Positions 1-4,746 of a DNA stretch of 5,547 nt are shown piece by piece (position 1 is the first letter of the stretch; each line of letters starts with the position of its first letter). The notes beneath the pieces are model-generated. The model made no database searches. It saw nothing but the letters and a program-made list of their open reading frames with translations, and was not told the DNA's origin. Source of the stretch: Chloroflexota bacterium. Its GTDB lineage: Bacteria; Chloroflexota; Anaerolineae; Anaerolineales; UBA4823. A program made the translations under genes and the position numbers. Where the stretch lies: the NCBI GenBank assembly GCA_017860725.1, contig JAGDMX010000204.1, positions 1 through 5,547 of the forward strand. Direction: 5' to 3'.

Positions 1-543
1 AAAGTCTGCACGGTGATCGGCTTTCCTCTGGGCGCTACCTCGAGCGAGGTCAAGGCATTCGAGACTGAAACAGCGATCGAGCAAGGCGCGACCGAGATCG
101 ATATGGTCATTAATATCGGCGCGCTTAAGGCCCGTGAACTGGAATTTGTGGCTCAGGATATCCGCGGCGTGGTTAACGCCGCTCATTCTCGGGGTTTTAT
201 CGTCAAGGTTATTTTGGAAACTGCCCTGTTGACCGATGAAGAAAAAACAATCGCCTGCCTGCTGTCGAAAGAGGCCGGAGCGGATTTTGTTAAGACCTCT
301 ACAGGCTTTGCCAGCGGAGGGGCTACCGTGCACGATGTCGCTCTGATGCGCCGGGTAGTGGGACCTGAAATTGGGGTTAAGGCTGCGGGTGGTGTGCGCA
401 CTTATGAAGACGCTGAAAGTATGATCAAAGCGGGTGCCACTCGCATTGGCGCCAGTGCCGGGGTTAAAATCCTGCAAGGCCCCAGCGGGAGTAAACCGGA
501 TATCGCCAGCGCTCCCAGCACTGGCAGCGGTAAGAGCTATTAA
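1..543 (+). CDS. deoC: Deoxyribose-phosphate aldolase (DERA), 5'-truncated
   Basis: Class I aldolase that reversibly splits 2-deoxy-D-ribose-5-phosphate into glyceraldehyde-3-phosphate and acetaldehyde. The frame is open from base 1 (reading [11 protein letters not shown]), so the true start lies upstream and the GTG at 13 is internal. Visible family motifs are VIGFPLGA at the start, [11 protein letters not shown] (bases about 97-129, with the conserved Asp), [10 protein letters not shown] whose Lys codon at 292-294 is the expected Schiff-base lysine, and [12 protein letters not shown] whose Lys at 379-381 is the second active-site lysine. The protein ends in GSGKSY; a C-terminal Tyr on a flexible tail is a known catalytic feature of DERA enzymes. 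About 180 codons are present against 210-260 for the family, so the N-terminus, where any encapsulation peptide might sit, is not visible. The tail is Gly/Ser/Pro-rich and does not look like an encapsulation helix. Its position just before shell genes points to a metabolosome enzyme rather than plain nucleoside salvage. Confidence 0.95.
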   Translation, partial: KVCTVIGFPLGATSSEVKAFETETAIEQGATEIDMVINIGALKARELEFVAQDIRGVVNAAHSRGFIVKVILETALLTDEEKTIACLLSKEAGADFVKTSTGFASGGATVHDVALMRRVVGPEIGVKAAGGVRTYEDAESMIKAGATRIGASAGVKILQGPSGSKPDIASAPSTGSGKSY

Positions 544-547
544 TTTG

Positions 548-601
548 CGGTAAAATGCACCGCTTCGGTAAAATGCACCACTTCAGTAAGATGCACCGCT
601 C
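548..601 (+). repeat. Three tandem 18-bp repeats upstream of the first BMC-P gene
   Basis: Three head-to-tail copies occupy 548-565, 566-583 and 584-601. The first reads CGGTAAAATGCACCGCTT. The second differs from it at one position (15), the third at three (2, 7 and 18). The array fills most of the 70-bp gap between the deoC stop and the BMC-P start and ends directly at the AGGAG ribosome binding site (602-606). In the first copy GCGGT (547-551) and ACCGC (559-563) can pair around a 7-base loop; the other copies pair poorly. Each copy contains an ATG. Whether this is a protein- or RNA-binding array or slippage debris cannot be told from the sequence. Confidence 0.9.
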
Positions 602-613
602 AGGAGAGACCAT

Positions 614-907
614 ATGTTAATCGCCAGAGTGATCGGAACCACCGTATCTACCATTAAAGACCCCAAGCTGACCGGGCAAAAATTGCTTATCGTTCGCCAG
701 ACCGATGAGCGCGGCGAAGCGTTTGGTAAACCCTACGTGGCGATTGATACCGTAGATGCCGGTGTAGGTGACCTGGTTTTAACCGCCGCTGGTTCTTCTG
801 CCCGCCAAACTGCGATCACAAAGGATACTCCGGTGGATGCCGTGATCATGTCGATCATTGATTCGCTGGAAGTCGATGGCGAGGTAGTGTTCAGGAAATC
901 AAGGTAG
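614..907 (+). CDS. BMC-P pentameric shell vertex protein (EutN/CcmL family), copy 1
   Basis: Protein of 97 residues, normal for the EutN/CcmL (Pfam BMC-P) family whose pentamers cap the vertices of microcompartment shells. Family features in order are the N-terminal strand MLIARVIGTTVSTIK (1-15), LTGQKLLIVRQTD (19-31), VAIDTVDAGVGDLVLTAAGSSAR (42-64, including the AGVGD turn and the GSSAR motif) and the C-terminal PVDAVIMSIIDSLEV (73-87). Of the three BMC-P proteins here this one keeps the most canonical GSSAR and PVDAVI segments. The ATG at 614 has a good Shine-Dalgarno, AGGAG at 602-606, seven bases upstream. The gene ends six bases before the AldDH start, so the two are probably translationally coupled. 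Confidence 0.95.
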   Translation: MLIARVIGTTVSTIKDPKLTGQKLLIVRQTDERGEAFGKPYVAIDTVDAGVGDLVLTAAGSSARQTAITKDTPVDAVIMSIIDSLEVDGEVVFRKSR

Positions 908-913
908 TACCTA

Positions 914-2383
914 ATGGCGCTGGACAAGGATCTTTCTTCGATACAAGAAGCACGCGACCTGGCTCAAAAGGCACACGAAGCCTGGAAAAGCTGGAGTCAT
1001 GCCTCACAGACTGAAGTAGACCGGGTTTGCGCAGCGATGGCTGAGGCCGGTTACCAGGCATCCGAACGCGTGGCCCGCCTGGCGCAGGAAGAAACCGGCT
1101 ATGGGGTGGCCGCGCACAAGAAGATAAAGAATGAGTTTGGCTCACGATCGGTGTGGGAAAGCATCCGCGATTTGAAAACCGTGGGGGTGATTCGGCACGA
1201 TCCTGACCGGCGTCTGTACGAGATTGCCTGGCCGATGGGCGTGGTGGTTGCCCTGGTTCCGTCTACCAACCCCACTTCCACAGCCTTCTTCAAAGCGCTC
1301 ATCGCCGTAAAGGCGCGCAATGCGATCGTATTCGCTCCCCATCCTTCAGCAGCACACTGCATTTATGAAGCAGTCCAAGCGATGACCGTCGCGGCAGAGA
1401 ACAATGGAGCGCCCAAAGGTCTCATTAGCTGCATGCAGCAAGTCAGTTTGCCGGGCACTCAGGAACTGATGTCGCACAAGCTGACCGCGCTCATCCTGGC
1501 AACCGGGGGCTCGCCAATGGTGCGGGCAGCCCATTCCACCGGGAAACCCGCTTATGGCGTTGGGCCGGGGAATGTGCCGGTCTACGTGGATCGCAGCGCG
1601 GATATTGAAAAAGCCGCCCGCTATATTGTCGCCTCCAAAGCGTTTGATTACTCCACTATCTGCGCGACCGAGCAATCCGTGATTGCCGACCGGCCCGTAG
1701 CTCGCCGCCTGGCAGATTTAATGCGCCAGGAAGGCGCCTATTTTACCAACGAGCAGGAGACGGAAATCCTGCGCCGCCTGGTTTTTAATGCCGATGGTAG
1801 CATTAATACAGCGCTGGTAGGAAAATCTGCCTCCTATATCGCTGCGTACGCAAATTTTAAGGTACCGACCGATACTCGAATCCTGGTGACGCCACTCTCC
1901 AAGGTAGGCAAGCAGGAACCTCTATCCCATGAGAAATTGACGACTGTTTTGGGCTGGTACGAGGCGGATGGTTGGGAGCAGGGCTGTGACACTTCGATAG
2001 CACTGATAGAAACCGGCGGACGCGGCCATACGCAAATTATCTATGCCAACGATGAACGGGTGATCATGGCTTTTGGTCTCGAAAAGCCGGTATTCCGCAT
2101 CCTGGTCAATACGATGGGCACCCTGGGCGCGATCGGATTGACCACTGGCTTGATGCCTTCGCTGACCCTGGGGTCAGGAGGGGTGGGTGGTTCGATCACC
2201 GGCGATAATATAACTGCCTACCATCTAATCAATATCAAACGACTGGCGTACGAAACATCCAGCCCTCCGCTGGAAGCATTTTATCCTGGTCCGCCCCCAG
2301 CCGGTCCATCGCCCGAGGAAATTGAACGGGTTGTCCGGCAGGTTGTGAATGAAATATTGGCAAGCAAACAAACCTATGCATAG
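914..2383 (+). CDS. CoA-acylating aldehyde dehydrogenase with C-terminal encapsulation peptide (EutE/PduP family)
   Basis: Protein of 489 residues that oxidises an aldehyde with NAD+ and CoA to an acyl-CoA. With DERA next door the likely substrate is acetaldehyde and the product acetyl-CoA. The visible landmarks are PSTNPTSTAFFKAL (116-129), GVGPGNVPVY (215-224, dinucleotide binding), the catalytic cysteine C250 in FDYSTICATEQS (244-255; the better known relatives read FDNGxxCASEQ), TGGRGHTQIIY (367-377) and TLGSGGVGGSITGDN (418-432). The catalytic domain ends near 450. A Pro/Gly-rich linker follows (about 451-467) and then an amphipathic helix, PEEIERVVRQVVNEILASK (467-485). This is the standard layout of a C-terminal encapsulation peptide that docks cargo on the inner shell face. 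The ATG at 914 uses AAGG (901-904) inside the end of the preceding BMC-P gene. Substrate identity is inferred from context; other aldehydes remain possible. Confidence 0.95.
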   Translation: MALDKDLSSIQEARDLAQKAHEAWKSWSHASQTEVDRVCAAMAEAGYQASERVARLAQEETGYGVAAHKKIKNEFGSRSVWESIRDLKTVGVIRHDPDRRLYEIAWPMGVVVALVPSTNPTSTAFFKALIAVKARNAIVFAPHPSAAHCIYEAVQAMTVAAENNGAPKGLISCMQQVSLPGTQELMSHKLTALILATGGSPMVRAAHSTGKPAYGVGPGNVPVYVDRSADIEKAARYIVASKAFDYSTICATEQSVIADRPVARRLADLMRQEGAYFTNEQETEILRRLVFNADGSINTALVGKSASYIAAYANFKVPTDTRILVTPLSKVGKQEPLSHEKLTTVLGWYEADGWEQGCDTSIALIETGGRGHTQIIYANDERVIMAFGLEKPVFRILVNTMGTLGAIGLTTGLMPSLTLGSGGVGGSITGDNITAYHLINIKRLAYETSSPPLEAFYPGPPPAGPSPEEIERVVRQVVNEILASKQTYA

Positions 2384-2387
2384 TACT

Positions 2388-2410
2388 GAAAGGAAAAAGG
2401 AAGGAAGAAA
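2388..2410 (+). promoter_or_regulatory. Purine-only leader with three AGGA cores ahead of BMC-H
   Basis: Between the AldDH stop (2381-2383) and the BMC-H ATG (2411), every base from 2388 to 2410 is A or G. It contains AGGA at 2391-2394, 2398-2401 and 2402-2405; the last lies five bases from the start codon. An unstructured purine run with repeated Shine-Dalgarno cores suits very strong translation, as expected for the most abundant shell tile. The two downstream BMC-P genes have no comparable site. Confidence 0.6.
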
Positions 2411-2740
2411 ATGGCTCTAGACACTTCTCTAATTGCTCTTGGAATGGTGGAAACCCGCGGCCTGGTCGGCGCGATTGAAGCAGCCGATGCAATGGTCAAG
2501 GCTGCAAACGTGATTCTGATCGGCTCGGAATACGTAGGCGGTGGTTATGTCACCGTCATGGTGCGCGGAGATGTTGGCGCGGTGAAGGCTGCCACAGATG
2601 CCGGCGCTGCGGCTGCCAAGCGTGTTGGCGAGCTTGTTTCGGTGCATGTGATCCCGCGCCCTCATTCCGACGTCGAAATGATCCTGCCGAAGAGTTCAAA
2701 AGGCAGTATCAGCGGGAGAACCACCGAAGGCTCCAAGTAG
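2411..2740 (+). CDS. BMC-H hexameric shell protein (PduA/EutM/CcmK type)
   Basis: Single BMC-domain protein of 109 residues, the main facet tile of the shell. Family signatures in order are [26 protein letters not shown] (9-34; K30 corresponds to the conserved edge lysine at the hexamer-hexamer contact), [28 protein letters not shown] (38-65, with the pore loop at 41-45) and [22 protein letters not shown] (72-93; the IPRPH arginine is another conserved lattice contact). The pore loop reads YVGGG where PduA/EutM-type proteins usually have KIGSG. A Ser/Gly/Lys-rich tail of about 15 residues follows the domain. From memory it closely resembles the single BMC-H of the Haliangium ochraceum shell. 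It is the only BMC-H gene in the window. Confidence 0.96.
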   Translation: MALDTSLIALGMVETRGLVGAIEAADAMVKAANVILIGSEYVGGGYVTVMVRGDVGAVKAATDAGAAAAKRVGELVSVHVIPRPHSDVEMILPKSSKGSISGRTTEGSK

Positions 2741-2866
2741 CAGTTGATGGATTTCAAAACGATATCGGGGTCCCAACCCGGGTGGTGAGTTAACCGGTCT
2801 TTGTAGCCCCGCTGGGGTTGGGCTTACACGGTCCACCTCAGACACCATGGACGCATGGAGAAGATT
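2741..2866 (+). promoter_or_regulatory. Intergenic spacer with competing GC-rich inverted repeats
   Basis: This is the longest gap inside the operon. CCCAACCC (2772-2779) is the exact reverse complement of GGGTTGGG (2815-2822). An alternative hairpin pairs AGCCCC (2805-2810) with GGGGTT (2814-2819, one G-U pair) around a three-base loop. CGGGG (2766-2770) could also pair with CCCCG (2807-2811). These pairings exclude one another. No T-run follows, so it is not a standard intrinsic terminator. It could protect the BMC-H message end, set RNA processing, or attenuate transcription into BMC-T. I see no convincing promoter and no gene here. Confidence 0.4.
2857..2863 (+). promoter_or_regulatory. 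Ribosome binding site that selects the BMC-T start
   Basis: GGAGAAG lies three bases before the ATG at 2867 (six from the end of its GGAG core). The in-frame ATG at 2855 lies against this element and has no purine-rich site of its own upstream. The site therefore favours the start at 2867. Confidence 0.6.
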
Positions 2867-3496
2867 ATGAGCGATGTTTTTTCGTTACGCTGCTATTGTT
2901 ACCTTGATAGAATGCAGCCGCAGTATGCCGCCTTTGTGGGCACTGTAACCCAGGGCGACCTGCCCACCGAGGGAATGGCGGCGCTTTATGTGGAAATGTC
3001 CCCCGGGAATGAGGTCTTTCGGGTGGTGGATATTGCGGTGAAAGCCACGGAAGCCCGGCCGGGTGCGCAGATTGTCGAACGCGAGTTTGGCATGTTTGAG
3101 GTACATTCGCACAGCCAGGCTGCGGTGCTGGAAGCTGGGGATGTTGTGCTCTCACGGCTCGGCTTGCAAGTAGAAGACCGCCTCCGTCCGCAGGTGGTTT
3201 CCACTCAGGTCATCACGCGCATTGATCCCTACCAATCCCAACTGCTAAACCGCTTTCGCCGGGGCAGTATGCTGGTGCCTGGCGAAACCCTGCTGGTGTT
3301 GGAGTGCGCGCCGGCTGCTTATATTAACTACGCATGTAATGAGGCAGAAAAGAAGGCCAGCATCAAGATTGTGCATGTTTCATCGGTGGGTCGCTTCGGT
3401 CGCATGTGGCTGAGCGGGTCGGAAGCCGAAATTATGACTGCACGAGATGCCGCCACCCGGGCGCTGGAAAGCCTGAGCGGAAAAGAGGGCGCCTGA
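2867..3496 (+). CDS. BMC-T tandem-domain trimeric shell protein, Haliangium T2/T3-like
   Basis: Protein of 209 residues with two fused BMC folds, forming a pseudohexameric trimer in the shell facets. Domain 1 runs from YLDRMQPQYAAFVGT (about 12-26) through VFRVVDIAVKATEARPGAQIVEREFGMFEVHS (50-81) to VVLSRLGL (93-100). Domain 2 covers about 112-205 and contains LVPGETLLVLECAPAAYINYACNEAEKKA (136-164) and SSVGRFGRMWLSGSEAEI (172-189), a typical BMC pore-strand-helix segment. From memory the LDxxQPQ start and the PGE...NEAEKA...GSEAEI pattern match the larger BMC-T proteins of Haliangium ochraceum, which stack as double trimers. E71-R72 occupy the place of the Glu-Arg pair that gates the pore in CsoS1D and CcmP, so a gated pore is likely but unproven. 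An upstream ATG at 2855 would add four residues but has no ribosome binding site. Confidence 0.92.
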   Translation: MSDVFSLRCYCYLDRMQPQYAAFVGTVTQGDLPTEGMAALYVEMSPGNEVFRVVDIAVKATEARPGAQIVEREFGMFEVHSHSQAAVLEAGDVVLSRLGLQVEDRLRPQVVSTQVITRIDPYQSQLLNRFRRGSMLVPGETLLVLECAPAAYINYACNEAEKKASIKIVHVSSVGRFGRMWLSGSEAEIMTARDAATRALESLSGKEGA

Positions 3497-3497
3497 G

Positions 3498-3519
3498 CCC
3501 TGCTGGAATTTCCAGGGAG
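3498..3519 (+). promoter_or_regulatory. Hairpin overlapping the ribosome binding site of the small protein
   Basis: CTGGAA (3503-3508) and TTCCAG (3510-3515) form a near-perfect palindrome (a workable RNA form is CTGG/CCAG with a five-base loop). An alternative pairs CCCTG (3498-3502) with CAGGG (3513-3517). Either fold covers part of the Shine-Dalgarno AGGGAG (3514-3519) of the next gene and would damp its initiation unless ribosomes finishing BMC-T open it. The stems are short, so this is tentative. Confidence 0.3.
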
Positions 3520-3522
3520 AGA

Positions 3523-3888
3523 ATGATGCCCAAAGTTTTTTATACTGAACATGACATTGAAGACATGGTGAAGCGCGGCACCCTGTCGTTAGAAATTAAT
3601 GATAATGTGGTGCTGACAGACCTTGCCTACGAAAAAGCCAACCGCCTGGGAATGAAACTAATCCGGGAAAAGCCAGAAAACCCACCGGCTGCCCCGGTGC
3701 GACCATACGTCGTCAAACAGACGCCCCAAATGCAAGCCACACCTGGTGCTGGCGCCCCGCCTCCTGCGGCTGGCGATCTTGCCCAGCGCATCCATAGCGC
3801 AGTGGTGACACGCTTGGGAAATCAGGTTGATCCGGCTCTTTTAGATGCCATCATCCAGCGTGTGCTCAACGCCACAGGGGTCAAGTAA
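3523..3888 (+). CDS. Small microcompartment-associated protein with encapsulation-peptide-like C-terminus
   Basis: Protein of 121 residues with no function I can name. Three parts are visible. An N-terminal alpha/beta mini-domain (about 4-50) begins KVFYTEHDIEDMV and continues through LEINDNVVLTDLAYEKANRLGMKLI; its 'TExDI...LT..A...A...G.KL' pattern is reminiscent of the N-terminal segment of EutT-type proteins. A linker rich in Pro, Ala and Gly with no obvious fold follows (about 51-84). The C-terminus (85-118) has two amphipathic stretches, DLAQRIHSAVVTRL and PALLDAIIQRVLN. The second aligns without gaps to the AldDH encapsulation helix (PEEIERVVRQVVN). This suggests lumenal cargo or a linker between cargo and shell. 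The ATGs at 3523 and 3526 are adjacent; AGGGAG at 3514-3519 is better spaced for the second. It sits between BMC-T and BMC-P genes, with only five bases before the next start. Confidence 0.8.
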   Translation: MMPKVFYTEHDIEDMVKRGTLSLEINDNVVLTDLAYEKANRLGMKLIREKPENPPAAPVRPYVVKQTPQMQATPGAGAPPPAAGDLAQRIHSAVVTRLGNQVDPALLDAIIQRVLNATGVK

Positions 3889-3893
3889 CGAAG

Positions 3894-4214
3894 ATGTTAT
3901 TTGGCAGGGTCCGTGGCACGGCGGTTTGTACGCTCAAATATCCCGGCACAGAAGGGCTGAAACTGCTGATTGTCCAGCCTTTGAATAAAAAGCTGGAGCC
4001 GGTAGGAGCGTTGCAGGTGGCGGCAGATGTGGTGCAAGCAGGAATTGGCGACCTGTGTGTGATGGTTCGCTCGCGCGAGGCCGCCCTGGCGATGCCAGAC
4101 GTGAAATTCGTACCGATAGACCTGGCGCTGGTGGGCATTGTGGACGAACTGGCTGTCGTTGCCGAGGATAAGTTCGACCTTACGATGCAGCCCGGCTGGA
4201 ACCATTTCACTTAG
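3894..4214 (+). CDS. BMC-P pentameric shell vertex protein (EutN/CcmL family), copy 2
   Basis: Protein of 106 residues of the BMC-P family. It shows MLFGRVRGTAVCTLKYP (1-17), GLKLLIVQPLNKKLEPVG (21-38), the turn QAGIGDLCVMVRSREAALA (48-66) and the C-terminal PIDLALVGIVDELAV (74-88). It differs from copy 1 in lacking the GSSAR motif (VRSREAALA stands there) and in a longer C-terminal tail ending QPGWNHFT, so it is a divergent paralog rather than a recent duplicate. The start lies five bases after the previous stop with no clear Shine-Dalgarno, so translation probably depends on coupling. That would fit a tile needed in only 12 pentamers per shell. Confidence 0.92.
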   Translation: MLFGRVRGTAVCTLKYPGTEGLKLLIVQPLNKKLEPVGALQVAADVVQAGIGDLCVMVRSREAALAMPDVKFVPIDLALVGIVDELAVVAEDKFDLTMQPGWNHFT

Positions 4215-4222
4215 CAGCAGCT

Positions 4223-4504
4223 ATGATTTTAGGAAAAGTTGTAGGGACTGTGGTGACGACCATCAGCCATCGGGATTACAAGAACCGGCGGCTGCTGGTC
4301 GTTCAGCCCCTGGTTTTGCCAGGCGATAGCCCAGGCGAGGATTTTATTGCCCTCGATAACACCCAGGCAGGGATTGGAGACACGGTGCTGGTGAACCGGG
4401 AAGGAAATGGCGCTCGCCAGGCGCTTAAAAACCCCGATGCCTGCGTGATCTCGGTGATCGTGGGGATTGTTGACTCAGTGTATCTTGAAGAAGCGCCTCG
4501 TTAG
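4223..4504 (+). CDS. BMC-P pentameric shell vertex protein (EutN/CcmL family), copy 3
   Basis: Protein of 93 residues of the BMC-P family and the last gene of the microcompartment operon in this window. Motifs are MILGKVVGTVVTTISHRDYK (1-20), RRLLVVQPLVLPGD (22-35), FIALDNTQAGIGDTVLVNREGNGAR (41-65, where GNGAR replaces GSSAR) and CVISVIVGIVDSVYLEE (74-90). Copies 2 and 3 share LL.VQPL, QAGIGD and VGIVD and are closer to each other than to copy 1 by eye. The start follows the previous stop by eight bases with no strong ribosome binding site. The stop overlaps the stop of the convergent gene on the other strand. Three BMC-P paralogs in one locus is also the count I recall for the Haliangium shell. 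Confidence 0.94.
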   Translation: MILGKVVGTVVTTISHRDYKNRRLLVVQPLVLPGDSPGEDFIALDNTQAGIGDTVLVNREGNGARQALKNPDACVISVIVGIVDSVYLEEAPR

Positions 4505-4701
4505 CTTTTGGGCGGAGCGATCCTGCGCCGGTTAGCGAATATGATCAAACCTACACCGGCCAGGATAGCGATCGCGCCATAGAGCGCCCACTGGGTTTGG
4601 CCGGTCATAAAGCTGCCCGGCAGAATGTTGATGCCTTGTAAAAACCAGACGCCGCCGGCCAGGATCAACAAAACGCCGATAATATTCAGAACGATTTTCA
4701 T
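4501..4701 (-). CDS. Small two-helix membrane protein of unknown function
   Basis: Protein of 66 residues starting at the ATG 4701-4699, which has GGAG on the minus strand nine bases upstream. A GTG at 4716 would add five residues (MEIIE) but lies against that site, so I prefer the ATG. Two hydrophobic helices are visible, about residues 3-21 (VLNIIGVLLILAGGVWFL) and 37-55 (around WALYGAIAILAGVGLIIF). They are joined by a short loop, QGINILPGSFMTGQTQ. The NRRR after helix 2 predicts that both ends face the cytoplasm. I recognise the style as a small conserved hypothetical membrane family in environmental bacteria but know of no function. It converges on the microcompartment operon and diverges from the reductase gene, so it is probably unrelated to the compartment. 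Confidence 0.75.
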   Translation of the reverse strand: MKIVLNIIGVLLILAGGVWFLQGINILPGSFMTGQTQWALYGAIAILAGVGLIIFANRRRIAPPKS

Positions 4702-4716
4702 CTCAATAATCTCCAC

Positions 4717-4745
4717 TTTACAACCATCTGTGGTATCTGTATAAT
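4717..4745 (+). promoter_or_regulatory. Near-consensus sigma-70 promoter for the reductase gene
   Basis: A -35 box TTTACA (4717-4722) and a -10 box TATAAT (4740-4745) are separated by exactly 17 bases. Transcription would start near 4752, leaving a leader of about 70 bases before the reductase start. It is the only promoter of this quality I can find in the window; no equivalent precedes any gene of the microcompartment operon. Confidence 0.75.
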
Positions 4746-4746
4746 T

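Noticed and set aside
13..15. GTG as the deoC start
   Set aside because: The frame is open to base 1 and codes for conserved DERA residues (VCT before VIGFPLG), so the gene begins upstream of the window.
1346..1675. 109-codon open frame on the minus strand
   Set aside because: It lies wholly inside the AldDH gene, has no ribosome binding site and no recognisable motif; it is a shadow of the coding strand.
2805..2825. Intrinsic terminator after BMC-H
   Set aside because: A GC hairpin can form but is followed by GGGCTTACAC, not a T-run, and the same operon continues.
2855..2866. Upstream ATG as the BMC-T start
   Set aside because: The ribosome binding site GGAGAAG lies downstream of it and fits the ATG at 2867; the extra residues MEKI match no family feature.
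3406..3522. Longer version of the small protein starting inside BMC-T
   Set aside because: The extra 39 codons overlap BMC-T in another frame and read as Arg/Gly-rich low-quality sequence; AGGGAG at 3514-3519 supports the start at 3523 or 3526.
3881..4210. Two overlapping minus-strand frames of over 100 codons
   Set aside because: They mirror BMC-P copy 2, whose family match on the plus strand is clear.
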